The translations under genes were made by a program, and so were the position numbers. This document shows positions 6,833-13,374 of a stretch of 15,295 nt of DNA, piece by piece. The stretch is from Chloroflexota bacterium (GTDB lineage: Bacteria; Chloroflexota; UBA6077; FW602-bin22; JACPQP01). The notes under the pieces were generated by a model. The model ran no database searches, was not told the DNA's origin, and saw only the letters and a list, made by a program, of their open reading frames with translations. The stretch covers positions 1 to 15,295 of the forward strand of contig JACPQP010000455.1 of NCBI GenBank assembly GCA_016190465.1. Direction: 5' to 3'. Each line of letters begins with the position of its first letter. Positions within the stretch are counted from its first letter, which is position 1.

Positions 6833-7003
6833 CTGTACCGCCTTTCCTCCCCCCAACCCCCCGATACCTACCCTGGTGAGCTCCCTCGCCCCGTCGCGGC
6901 TGCGGAAGAGGGGTGGCGGCCGTGCAGCGACCGTGGCCCAGATGGGAGTCGCTTCACGGACGGCCGGGGTGAGGGCCGCGACGTATCGGTCCTGGGAAAC
7001 GAT
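6833..7003. other. Intergenic region with dispersed GGGGTGAGG-type repeat
   Basis: No gene is seen. It contains CGGGGTGAGGGCCG at 6965-6978, found again exactly at 14601-14614, and the SD of the downstream oxidoreductase. No clear promoter for that gene is visible, so it may depend on transcription from the rpsT side. Confidence 0.5.
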
Positions 7004-7285
7004 TCAGGCCGGCGCGCCGGCGGCGAGCGCCGCGTTGAGCTTGTGCATCAGGCGCGACTTTCGGCGCGCGGCGTTGTTGGTGTGGATGACGTCCTTCTCA
7101 GCCGCCTTGTCCAGGGCCTGAATCGCCTGAGCGACGGCTTCCCTCGCCTGATCGGGCTGATTCGTCGCGATCAGCCGCTCGGCCTTCGTGACGAAGGTCT
7201 TCACACCGGACCGGATCGGACGGTTGATGGCCCGGCGACGCGCGGAGACGCGGATCGCCTTCATTGCCGACTTCGTATTGGCCAA
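7004..7285 (-). CDS. rpsT: 30S ribosomal protein S20
   Basis: A 93-residue, Lys/Arg/Ala-rich helical protein of the small ribosomal subunit that binds 16S rRNA. It shows the family pattern LANTKSAMKAIRVSARRR at the N-terminus and HTNNAARRKSRLMHKLNA near the C-terminus. The start is TTG at 7285, 8 nt after GGGAGGAG, and the homology begins right there; GTG/ATG codons further upstream lie in the leader. A TTG start is also used by rpsT in Escherichia coli, where it takes part in autoregulation; the same could hold here but is inference. It has its own promoter at 7325-7353. The last codons contain the 14-bp palindrome GCCGGCGCGCCGGC (7008-7021). Confidence 0.97.
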   Translation of the reverse strand: MANTKSAMKAIRVSARRRAINRPIRSGVKTFVTKAERLIATNQPDQAREAVAQAIQALDKAAEKDVIHTNNAARRKSRLMHKLNAALAAGAPA

Positions 7286-7324
7286 CGAGTGCTCCTCCCA
7301 GTTCGCAACGATCTCAATATGCAA

Positions 7325-7353
7325 AGTATAGGTGACAGGCGCGATTTTGTCGA
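7325..7353 (-). promoter_or_regulatory. Sigma-70-type promoter of rpsT
   Basis: On the minus strand TCGACA (7353-7348) and TATACT (7330-7325) are 17 nt apart, 40 nt before the TTG start. The -35 box lies only 14 nt past the stop codon of the aldo/keto reductase, so rpsT need not be part of that operon. Confidence 0.8.
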
Positions 7354-7366
7354 GGGCGTTCGGCGG

Positions 7367-8347
7367 TCAGCGCGCAACACGACGCTCTTCCGGGTTGGAA
7401 GGCGGCGGTGCCAGCGCGTCCAGCTCCGGCCAGAGCGCCGCGGGGATCGCATGCTGCGCCAGCGCGATCGTCTGCGCCAGCCGCTCAGGCCGGGTCAGGC
7501 CGACGATGGTCGTGGTGATCCGGGGGTCGCGCAGCGAGAACTGGAGAGCGGCGGCCGCCAGCGGGACGCCATAGCGAGCGCAGGCCGCCTCCATCTGGCG
7601 GGCCCGCTCGACCAGCTCGGGCGGCGCGTCCTGGTAGGCGTAGCGCGGATAGGCGCCTGGCCCCTTGGCGAGCATGCCACTGCCATAGGGCGCCGCGTTG
7701 ATCACCGCCAGTCCCCGGCTGGCCGCGACCGCGAGCAGGGGCTCGGCGCTCCGGTTGAGCAGCGTGTAGCGGTTGTGGGTGATCACGGCCTCGAATGCCC
7801 CCGTCTCGACATAACGAATCATCAGGTCGATCGGTCCCCCGGCCACGCCGAAGTGCTGGATGACCCCCTCTTCGTGGAACCGGACCAGGACGTCGAGTGG
7901 CCCCCCGGGCGCCATCACCGCCTCGAAGGTGGTGTGCTCGGGGTCGTGAAGGTGCATGACCTGGATGCGGTCGAGCCCCAGCAACCGGAGACTCCGCTCG
8001 ACGCTACGCCTGATCTGGTCGCCGCTGAAGTCGCCGGTCGCGAGGTCGCGGTCCGCCTTCGTCCCGAGCACGAAACCGGGGGGCAGCCCGCCGCGCTCGC
8101 GCAGGACGATGCCGATGCGCCGCTCGCTCTCGCCGTCCCCGTAGGAGGCGGCGGTGTCGATGGTGCGGATGGGGCCGTCGAAGACAGCGCGGATGGTAGC
8201 CAGCGCCTGGGCCTCGGGCACCGCGTAGGCAAACGTCTCGGGCATGTTGCCGAGGGGCGCGCAGCCGACGCAGACCGGGTGGACCAGCAGGCCGGTCGGC
8301 CCAAACGGCCGCAGCGGAAGTGTGCCGGGCGACTGGGACTCGTGCAT
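7367..8347 (-). CDS. Aldo/keto reductase, D-threo-aldose (L-fucose) 1-dehydrogenase-like
   Basis: A 326-residue TIM-barrel oxidoreductase using NAD(P). The catalytic tetrad is visible: Asp64 and Tyr69 in TIDTAASYGDGESE, Lys97 in LGTKAD, and His134 in MHLHDPEH. The stretches VGCAPLGNM (27-35), THNRYTLLNRSA and INAAPYGSGMLAKGP are characteristic of the branch that contains D-threo-aldose 1-dehydrogenase / L-fucose dehydrogenase, which oxidises aldoses at C1 to lactones. ATG at 8347 is preceded by purine-rich sequence (AGAGGG, then GGAGGGAGG further up). It stands alone, ahead of rpsT and divergent from tRNA-Lys. A hydrolase and a GHMP kinase elsewhere in the window could act on related sugars, but they are not in its operon. 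The exact substrate is not known. Confidence 0.9.
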   Translation of the reverse strand: MHESQSPGTLPLRPFGPTGLLVHPVCVGCAPLGNMPETFAYAVPEAQALATIRAVFDGPIRTIDTAASYGDGESERRIGIVLRERGGLPPGFVLGTKADRDLATGDFSGDQIRRSVERSLRLLGLDRIQVMHLHDPEHTTFEAVMAPGGPLDVLVRFHEEGVIQHFGVAGGPIDLMIRYVETGAFEAVITHNRYTLLNRSAEPLLAVAASRGLAVINAAPYGSGMLAKGPGAYPRYAYQDAPPELVERARQMEAACARYGVPLAAAALQFSLRDPRITTTIVGLTRPERLAQTIALAQHAIPAALWPELDALAPPPSNPEERRVAR

Positions 8348-8386
8348 ATCGTTTTCCCTCTGCCTCCCTCCCTTGAGATGGCCTCC

Positions 8387-8395
8387 ATGTTAGCA
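8387..8395 (-). promoter_or_regulatory. Possible extended -10 promoter of the aldo/keto reductase
   Basis: On the minus strand TGCTAACAT forms an extended -10 box (TG-n-TAACAT) about 40 nt before the ATG. No good -35 box is seen at 16-18 nt. Confidence 0.4.
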
Positions 8396-8448
8396 GAACG
8401 GGTCCAGGGTTGCTGCCGTCGGCGACCAAAATCCTGGGAGTTCCCGAT

Positions 8449-8477
8449 TTGACACCCTGACCGATTGACCCTATAAT
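8449..8477 (+). promoter_or_regulatory. Perfect consensus sigma-70 promoter of tRNA-Lys
   Basis: TTGACA and TATAAT are separated by exactly 17 nt, the full consensus. Transcription should start near 8484, directly before the leader hairpin. Confidence 0.92.
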
Positions 8478-8486
8478 ATGGCTGCG

Positions 8487-8513
8487 TACGGCAGTCCGGG
8501 TGGGACTGCCGTA
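8487..8513 (+). other. Hairpin in tRNA-Lys 5' leader
   Basis: An 11-bp perfect stem (TACGGCAGTCC with GGACTGCCGTA) and loop GGGTG lies between the promoter and the tRNA, 6 nt before the mature 5' end. It would form the very 5' end of the precursor. It may help RNase P processing or protect the leader, or serve as a pause signal; there is no T-run for termination. Confidence 0.7.
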
Positions 8514-8519
8514 TTGTCT

Positions 8520-8595
8520 GGGCCATTAGCTCAACTGGCAGAGCAGGCGACTCTTAATCGTCTGGTTGCAGGTTCGAGTCCTGCATGGCCCACCA
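8520..8595 (+). tRNA. tRNA-Lys (anticodon CTT), CCA encoded
   Basis: Acceptor GGGCCAT/ATGGCCC, D-arm GCTC/GAGC, anticodon stem GGCGA/TCGTC with loop CTCTTAA (anticodon CTT), T-arm GCAGG-TTCGAGT-CCTGC, discriminator A and an encoded CCA (8593-8595). The two other tRNAs in the window do not encode CCA. Confidence 0.97.
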
Positions 8596-8605
8596 GGGAC
8601 ACAAG

Positions 8606-8640
8606 ATATGGGGCTGGGAGCACCTCCCAGCCCCATATTT
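8606..8640 (+). terminator. Strong hairpin terminator after tRNA-Lys
   Basis: A perfect 15-bp stem, ATATGGGGCTGGGAG pairing with CTCCCAGCCCCATAT around a CAC loop, followed by TT and then a T-containing stretch (AGTGCCTTT). It is placed 10 nt after the tRNA and would end its transcript. The T-run is short. Confidence 0.75.
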
Positions 8641-8704
8641 AGTGCCTTTCGCCGCTCTCTTCCCCGCTTCCGTCCGATCCCGCCGACCGCTTCACGCCCA
8701 GGCC

Positions 8705-8773
8705 GACCTCACCCCCCGGCCGCCGTTCCTGAGCCGGATCCGTTAACGGAGAAGCGGTGCCGGGGGTGAGGTC
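8705..8773. repeat. REP-like inverted repeat over the end of the DUF5667-like gene
   Basis: GACCTCACCCCCCGGC (8705-8720) pairs with GCCGGGGGTGAGGTC (8759-8773) with one bulged C. The interior contains the palindrome CCGTTAACGG (8740-8749), whose TTA supplies the gene's TAA stop. It may also end transcription of the sigma operon. Related GGGGTGAGG sequence occurs near 6965 and 14601. Confidence 0.65.
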
Positions 8774-10455
8774 AGCCCGCGCTGCTCGTCACCTCGACTG
8801 GACCGATCCGATTGGAGCGACGGTGGGGTAGGGCGCGCCGGCGGCCGCGGGGCGCGGGGTCCCGAGATCCGGGTCGGTGTCGCCGGCTGCGGCGTCCCGG
8901 GCGCGGCGCCGGCGGTCGGTGCGGGTTGCGGCGCTGGACGGGGATCCGCGAGCGAGGGACGTGGCGAAAGACTCGTCGGCGAAGAGCGCGCATCGGAAGC
9001 CCGCTCGGGGCCAGCGTTTTCGTGGCCCTCGCCGCGGCCTGACGACGGCGTGGCGGCAGCGCGCCGGGCGGCGTCGATGGCACGTCCGACGGAGCGCCAG
9101 ACGGGGGAGGGCAGGTTGGGCAGCACTGCCTCGAGCGCTCGCCGGTCCTCCTCGATCTCGGCCAGCACGTCCTCCCGCTCGGACTCCCCGCCATCCCCTG
9201 GCCGCTCGGCCTCGCGACGGAGCTGCTGGATCTCGCGCACGTATTCCGTGGCGGCTGCCTCGGCCCGCTCCGCGCTGCCCGACCGCGCGGCCTCGATCAG
9301 GCGACCAACGCGCCGGGCAGAGGTGGCGCGCTGCGCTTCGGACGCCGGCGACGGACCGGCAGCATCCTGGGGGGCTCGCGCCAGGCCTGGCGGTGTGGAG
9401 GAGGGGAGCATCGTCGTCGATTGACCCGGTGCAGTCTCCGACCGCCTGTCGCTTCCCTTCGCTGCGCTCAGGGCAGGCTCCTTTCCGAGCACCGGAGCGG
9501 TCGTCGCCGTGTACGGCCTGGGCTCCGGCGTCGCAGCCACGGCGCTGCCAGCGGTGACCGCGGGCACCGCCGCGGTCACATCGGCGCGGGGGGACTGAGT
9601 CCCGGAGCGGCGGACCACGGTGATCGACGGCGCCTGCTGCACCGTGATCCGCTGCCAGCTCGCGGTCTGTGTCGCGACGGCTGGCCGCAGATCCGCCGCC
9701 GCGGGCTTCTGCACCAACTGTTCGGCCGCGACCAGGTGGCCGAGCGCGTCGTCGCCGGCCCGCTCGGCAGTCCCGGCCGCCAGAGACGTGCGCCGCGCCT
9801 CCAGGTCTTCCAGGCGCCGCGCGGCGAAACGCAGGTGGAGCTCGGCGCGGCCCCGGTCGTCCTGGACGACCGTGAGCTGCGCCTGCTCGGCCAACACCCG
9901 GGCTGGATAGAGCGGATCGCCGGGCAGCGTGTGCGCAGAAGCGGTAACTCCTGCGCCCAGGACGAGTCCAAGGGCGAGCACCGCAGCTACCGGGCGGAGC
10001 CAGAAGGCGCCACGCCGGAAGGCTCCGGCCGCGCGTGGACGGCCGCTGGCCCCTAACCCCGATCCAGGCGCCCCAAGCTGGGTCGGCCGGACGAGCGATG
10101 GAAGTGGCGGGTGTGTCGCTGCGGGTTGAGCCGGCCCGCCTTCTCGCGGCCAGGCTCCCGGTGTCATTGGCTGTCCGGTCGCCCGGTCGGCGCGCGTCGG
10201 CGGCGTCGCGTCGGAACGAGCGATCATCGCCATCAGCCGGGCGCGGCGGGCCACCCGCAGCGAGTCGGGTGCGCGCAGGCGCTTCAGCTCGCCGAGCGCA
10301 AGTGCGGCCCGGAGCATCGGCTCGAGCTCGGCCCGCCGCGACGGATGGCGGGCGAGCGCCTCTTCGAGACTGAGGCGTCCGTACATCAGGTCGTCAATCA
10401 GCGCATCCGTCACGAGGAGATTGCGCAGATCAGCCAGTGAATCCTCGGGCTGCAC
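8743..10455 (-). CDS. Membrane-anchored DUF5667-like protein, probable partner/regulator of the adjacent sigma factor
   Basis: A 570-residue protein. The N-terminal helical region (about 1-80) has LEEALARHPSRRAELEPMLR, typical of proteins encoded next to ECF sigma factors in Chloroflexota and Actinobacteria. One membrane segment follows at about 152-172 (PVAAVLALGLVLGAGVTA), then ASAHTLPGDPLYPARVLAEQ, the opening of DUF5667, and a charged helical stretch. The rest is Pro/Ala/Ser/Thr-rich and presumably extracytoplasmic. The gene starts within the end of the sigma gene (26-bp overlap). GTG at 10455 is preferred because AGGGGGG is 8 nt upstream; GTG at 10461 is the alternative. An anti-sigma role is inferred from position and layout. 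Palindromic repeat DNA forms part of the frame near 9451-9487 and its final residues. Confidence 0.8.
   Translation of the reverse strand: MQPEDSLADLRNLLVTDALIDDLMYGRLSLEEALARHPSRRAELEPMLRAALALGELKRLRAPDSLRVARRARLMAMIARSDATPPTRADRATGQPMTPGAWPREGGPAQPAATHPPLPSLVRPTQLGAPGSGLGASGRPRAAGAFRRGAFWLRPVAAVLALGLVLGAGVTASAHTLPGDPLYPARVLAEQAQLTVVQDDRGRAELHLRFAARRLEDLEARRTSLAAGTAERAGDDALGHLVAAEQLVQKPAAADLRPAVATQTASWQRITVQQAPSITVVRRSGTQSPRADVTAAVPAVTAGSAVAATPEPRPYTATTAPVLGKEPALSAAKGSDRRSETAPGQSTTMLPSSTPPGLARAPQDAAGPSPASEAQRATSARRVGRLIEAARSGSAERAEAAATEYVREIQQLRREAERPGDGGESEREDVLAEIEEDRRALEAVLPNLPSPVWRSVGRAIDAARRAAATPSSGRGEGHENAGPERASDARSSPTSLSPRPSLADPRPAPQPAPTAGAAPGTPQPATPTRISGPRAPRPPARPTPPSLQSDRSSRGDEQRGLTSPPAPLLR
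9447..9487. repeat. Palindromic repeat element inserted in frame in the DUF5667-like gene
   Basis: The core CCCTTCGCTGCGCTCAGGG (9455-9473) is an imperfect palindrome, followed by CAGGCTCC. On the coding strand it yields EPALSAAKGSD, out of character with the surrounding Pro/Ala/Thr linker. Similar CTGAGCG-AGCGAAGGG sequences are widespread small dispersed repeats in Chloroflexota and other high-GC genomes; this is from memory. Confidence 0.5.
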
Positions 10456-11095
10456 GCCCACTGCCCCCCTGTTGGCGCTTGAGTACGCGGGCCAGCGCGG
10501 CGAGCGCGCGATGCTGGAGCACGCGCGTGGCGCCCTCCGTTTTTGCCAGCATCGCCGCGACCTCGCCGTGGCTCAACTCTTCGATGAACCGCAAGATGAG
10601 CACCTGTTGGTGTTCCGGGCTGAGCGCGCCGAGCGCCGCCCGGACCTCGGCGGCTTCGAACCGTGTCTCGACCTCGGCGGCCGGATCGTCGTCGGACTGA
10701 TGGTCGAGGGTCTCGTTCAGATCGACGCTTGGCCGACGGGTCCGGTAATGATCGACCACGAGGTTGTGCGCGAGTCGAAAGAGCCAGGCCGCAAATGGCA
10801 GGCCACGGTCCTCGTACCGGCCGATCGATTCCCACGCCTTGAGGAACACCTGCTCGGTCAAGTCCTCCGCCTCCGCCGCGTGGCTCACCCGCAGATAGAT
10901 GTAGCGGTAGACCCGGTCCAGATGAAGGTCGTAGAGCTTACCGAAGGCAGGCGCATCCCCCGTGCGGGCGCGCTGCACCAGGGCTCGCTCCAGCTCGGCA
11001 ACGGTCGGGTCGTCCTGCTCAGCGCTCAACTCTCGCGTTTTCCCGTACAACGATTCTACCGCTTCGGTGTTACGGAGCGTTCCATGGTCGGCCAT
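10430..11095 (-). CDS. RNA polymerase ECF-type sigma factor
   Basis: A 221-residue protein from the ATG at 11095. Region 2 (about 48-122) shows AFGKLYDLHLDRVYRYIYLR, AEAEDLTEQVFLKAWESI and the -10-binding stretch PFAAWLFRLAHNLVVDHYR. Region 4 (about 152-205) shows LGALSPEHQQVLILRFIEELSHGEVAAML with the helix-turn-helix and KTEGATRVLQHRAL. It directs RNA polymerase to its own promoter set, usually under control of a partner anti-sigma, here probably the overlapping DUF5667-like gene. The 5' end is uncertain: the frame stays open through two extra 24-codon repeat units up to an ATG at 11251 (273 residues), and TTG codons nearer the conserved part are also possible. ATG 11095 lies inside the innermost repeat copy and has no clear SD. 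Confidence 0.93.
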   Translation of the reverse strand: MADHGTLRNTEAVESLYGKTRELSAEQDDPTVAELERALVQRARTGDAPAFGKLYDLHLDRVYRYIYLRVSHAAEAEDLTEQVFLKAWESIGRYEDRGLPFAAWLFRLAHNLVVDHYRTRRPSVDLNETLDHQSDDDPAAEVETRFEAAEVRAALGALSPEHQQVLILRFIEELSHGEVAAMLAKTEGATRVLQHRALAALARVLKRQQGGSGRAARGFTG

Positions 11096-11249
11096 CGGGC
11101 ATTCGGGGGACACCCCCAAACCCCCGCCCTGACGGGACGTGTTACGGAGCGTTCCGTGATCGGTTTTCGGGCATTCGGGGGACACCCGCAGACCCCCGCC
11201 CTGACGGGACGTGTTACGGAGCGTTCCGTGATCGGCCATCGGGCATTCC
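11067..11249. repeat. 72-bp tandem repeat, 2.5 copies, over the 5' end of the sigma gene
   Basis: Copies span 11067-11138, 11139-11210 and a partial 11211-11249. Each starts GTGTTACGGAGCGTTCC and contains a GGGGGACACCC...CCCCCGCCCTGACGGGAC block. The unit is exactly 24 codons, so the sigma reading frame remains open through all copies. Within each unit ACGGA/TCCGT and CGGGGG/CCCCCG can pair. Copies differ by few bases, which implies recent duplication. Confidence 0.92.
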
Positions 11250-11256
11250 ATCCCCC

Positions 11257-11262
11257 ATCATA
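11257..11262 (-). promoter_or_regulatory. Possible -10 box of the sigma operon
   Basis: TATGAT on the minus strand, 5 nt before the ATG at 11251 and upstream of all repeat copies. No -35 box is convincing. If used, the transcript would begin close to that ATG and include the repeats. Confidence 0.3.
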
Positions 11263-11533
11263 CACGGAGTTGGAGCACGAGGATAGGGCAGAACCGCTCA
11301 TCGGGGCCGAACGGCCGAGGAGCGAGGAGGGAGGGGCGACGCGGTGGCAGAGCTGTCTACTGGGAACGGCGCCGTGGGTCCACGTGACTCTCTTGGGAAA
11401 CTGACTAGCGGGCTGGCTGAATCAGCCGTCGCCGGCATCGTCCCGGCGGCCCGATCGACGGGCGTGCATCGTCCGCAGCTTGGTCGTCAGCACTTCCCCC
11501 AGAATCTCACGCGCACCCGGCGCCGTCGGGCAG
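11263..11533. other. Divergent intergenic region, no gene recognised
   Basis: About 270 nt between the sigma operon and asd. Open frames on both strands exist here but none shows a family, and those with good SD sites run out of frame into asd. No hairpin of note was found. Confidence 0.5.
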
Positions 11534-11564
11534 TGGACACGCCGAGAAGACCGCGTGATACAAT
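11534..11564 (+). promoter_or_regulatory. Promoter of asd with extended -10
   Basis: TG-A-TACAAT (11556-11564) is an extended -10 box 40 nt before the start codon. TGGACA at 11534-11539 is a possible -35 box but with a long 19-nt spacer. Confidence 0.65.
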
Positions 11565-11603
11565 ACGGGGGAGTCAGCAACACGCTGGAAGGGTAGGAGC
11601 ACT

Positions 11604-12704
11604 TTGGCAACGCGCGTTGGCGTCGTCGGCGCGACCGGGGTCGTCGGCCAGCAGTTCGTCGTGGCGCTTCAGCGTCACCCGTGGTTCACAATCTCCTGGC
11701 TGGCCGCGTCGGAGCGTTCGGCCCACCAAACGTACGGCGAGGCGCTGCGCGACAAGAAGACCGGCGCGCGGCGCTGGTTCTGCGCCGAGGAGCCGTTGCG
11801 CGAAGTCCTTGATCTGCCCGTCGAGGCGGTGAGCGAGTTCGATCCCAGCCGGGTCGACCTGCTGTTCACCGCTATCGAGTCGGATCAGGCCCGCGAGCTG
11901 GAGCCGGCCTTTGCGCGAACGACGCCGGTCATCAGCACCGCTTCGGCATTCCGGTACGAGGCTGACGTCCCACTGATCATCCCCGGCGTCAACTCTGACC
12001 ACGCGCGCCTCCTTCGCCAGCAGCAGGAGCGCCGTGGCTGGAAGGGCTTCATCGCGCCGAACCCCAACTGCACCACCGTCGGCCTGGCGATCACCCTGCG
12101 GCCGCTGCACCAGCAGTTTGGCGTTCAGGCCGTCCTCATGACCTCGCTCCAGTCGATGTCTGGCGCCGGTCGGAGCCCTGGCGTCCTCGGGCTGGACATC
12201 ATCGACAACATCATCCCCTACATCCCGGGCGAAGAGGAGAAGGTCCAGGCCGAGACGCAGAAGATCCTCGGCACGCTGGAGGAGAACGGCGTCCGACCGG
12301 CGCCGTTCGGCGTCTCGTGCACCTGTACCCGGGTCAACGTGTCGGAGGGCCACACCGAGGCCGTGTTCGTCGGCTTGGGCCAGGGGGCCAGCGTGGATGA
12401 GGTCAAGGAAGCGCTGGCCTCGTTCGCCGGCGACTTCGCCGGCGAGGACCTGCCCTCGGCGCCGGCGCGGCTGATCGTCGTCCGGGACGACCCGTTCCGG
12501 CCACAGCCCCGCCTGGACCGCACGGCAGAGGACGGGATGGCGACGGTCGTCGGTCGGGTGCGAGCCGACGGGGTGCTCGCGAACGGCGTCAAGTACCTGC
12601 TCGTCTCGCACAACACCAAGATGGGCGCCGCCAAAGGGTGCGTCCTGACCGCCGAAGTGCTGGTCAGCGAAGGATACATCGGAGGGATGGCACACGATGG
12701 GTAA
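11604..12704 (+). CDS. asd: Aspartate-semialdehyde dehydrogenase
   Basis: A 366-residue cytoplasmic enzyme that reduces L-4-aspartyl phosphate to aspartate semialdehyde with NADPH, the branch point to lysine/diaminopimelate, threonine and methionine. VGVVGATGVVGQQF (5-18) binds the cofactor; APNPNCTTVG (151-160) holds the catalytic Cys156; SEGHTEAVFV (247-256) the catalytic His250; LQSMSGAGRS (182-191) is also conserved. The sequence style (FIAPNPNCTTVGLAI, IIPYIPGEEEKVQ) is that of the archaeal/fungal branch rather than the E. coli one, which is common in Chloroflexota. The start is TTG at 11604 with TAGGAG 4-5 nt upstream; the Rossmann motif begins directly after it. Its stop overlaps the start of the racemase-family gene by 8 nt. 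Confidence 0.97.
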   Translation: MATRVGVVGATGVVGQQFVVALQRHPWFTISWLAASERSAHQTYGEALRDKKTGARRWFCAEEPLREVLDLPVEAVSEFDPSRVDLLFTAIESDQARELEPAFARTTPVISTASAFRYEADVPLIIPGVNSDHARLLRQQQERRGWKGFIAPNPNCTTVGLAITLRPLHQQFGVQAVLMTSLQSMSGAGRSPGVLGLDIIDNIIPYIPGEEEKVQAETQKILGTLEENGVRPAPFGVSCTCTRVNVSEGHTEAVFVGLGQGASVDEVKEALASFAGDFAGEDLPSAPARLIVVRDDPFRPQPRLDRTAEDGMATVVGRVRADGVLANGVKYLLVSHNTKMGAAKGCVLTAEVLVSEGYIGGMAHDG

Positions 12705-13359
12705 GACATTCGCCCTGGTCCACAGCACATCGGTCGTGGTGGCACCCCTGAGCGAGGTTGCCCGCGAGGTGCTGCCCGGCGTCGAGATCCTCCACTACTG
12801 CGACGACACACTGCTGCGCGACGTTCGCCGCGCCGGGAAGCTCACGCCGGCCGTGGCTCGACGGTACGTCCACTACGTCACGCTGGCCGAGGAAGCCGCG
12901 GCTGACGCCGTGATGGTCACCTGCTCGTCGTGCAACCGCGTGGCCGAACTGGCGAAGCCGTTCGTGACGATTCCCGTGTTCTCCATCGACGAGGCGATGG
13001 CCGAGCAGGCAGTCGGCTGTGGGTGTGCCATTGGCGTCGTCGCCACCGTCCCGACGACCCTCGAGCCGACCGCGTCGCTGATCGGTCGGAAGGCGGAGCA
13101 CGCGGGCCGGTCGGTTGAGGTGTCTACCTGTCTGGCATCGCGGGCGTTCGATCGGCTCATCGCCGGCGACCCCGCCGGGCACGACGAGGCGATCCTCGAC
13201 GAGGTGCGCGACCTGAGCCGGCGCGTCGACGTCATCACGCTCGCTCAGGCGTCAATGGCGCGCCTTCAGCCGCGTTTGCAGGCCGAGGTGTCGGTGCCGG
13301 TGCTGGCCAGCCCCCGGACCGGGTTCGAGCGGGCGCTTGCGGTCCTGGGTCTTGGCTGA
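12697..13359 (+). CDS. Aspartate/glutamate racemase family protein
   Basis: A 220-residue protein of the Asp/Glu/hydantoin racemase fold. The first catalytic-cysteine region reads MVTCSSCNRVAEL (73-85, with Cys76 and Cys79). The place where two-base racemases have their second cysteine (usually a G-C-T motif) reads DVITLAQASMARL (178-190) and has none. It may therefore be a one-cysteine member, such as an arylmalonate-decarboxylase- or isomerase-type enzyme, or a racemase using another residue. ATG at 12697 overlaps the asd stop within ATGGGTAA, with GGAGGG 10 nt upstream, so translation is probably coupled. The pairing with asd suggests handling of aspartate or a close derivative; the reaction is not established. 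Confidence 0.85.
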   Translation: MGKTFALVHSTSVVVAPLSEVAREVLPGVEILHYCDDTLLRDVRRAGKLTPAVARRYVHYVTLAEEAAADAVMVTCSSCNRVAELAKPFVTIPVFSIDEAMAEQAVGCGCAIGVVATVPTTLEPTASLIGRKAEHAGRSVEVSTCLASRAFDRLIAGDPAGHDEAILDEVRDLSRRVDVITLAQASMARLQPRLQAEVSVPVLASPRTGFERALAVLGLG

Positions 13360-13374
13360 GCGTGCGGCCACACC

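Noticed and set aside
5918..8452. Very long open frame on the plus strand across rpsT and two other genes
   Set aside because: It is antisense to three genes with clear families; its Arg/Asp/Gly-rich composition without domains is typical of the open reverse frame in GC-rich DNA.
11067..11249. CRISPR array
   Set aside because: Units are 72 bp repeated head to tail with no unique spacers, and no cas genes are in the window.
11422..11610. Small minus-strand frame containing REILGEVLTTKLRTMHARR
   Set aside because: The piece looks protein-like, but there is no SD or family, and the frame spans the asd promoter. It could be a remnant, but cannot be supported.
11344..11832. Plus-strand frame starting GTG before asd
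   Set aside because: It begins after a purine-rich stretch but runs into asd out of phase, and no family is seen.
11574..12728. Long minus-strand frame opposite asd
   Set aside because: It lies fully antisense to asd, with no recognisable domain and composition of a GC-rich shadow frame.
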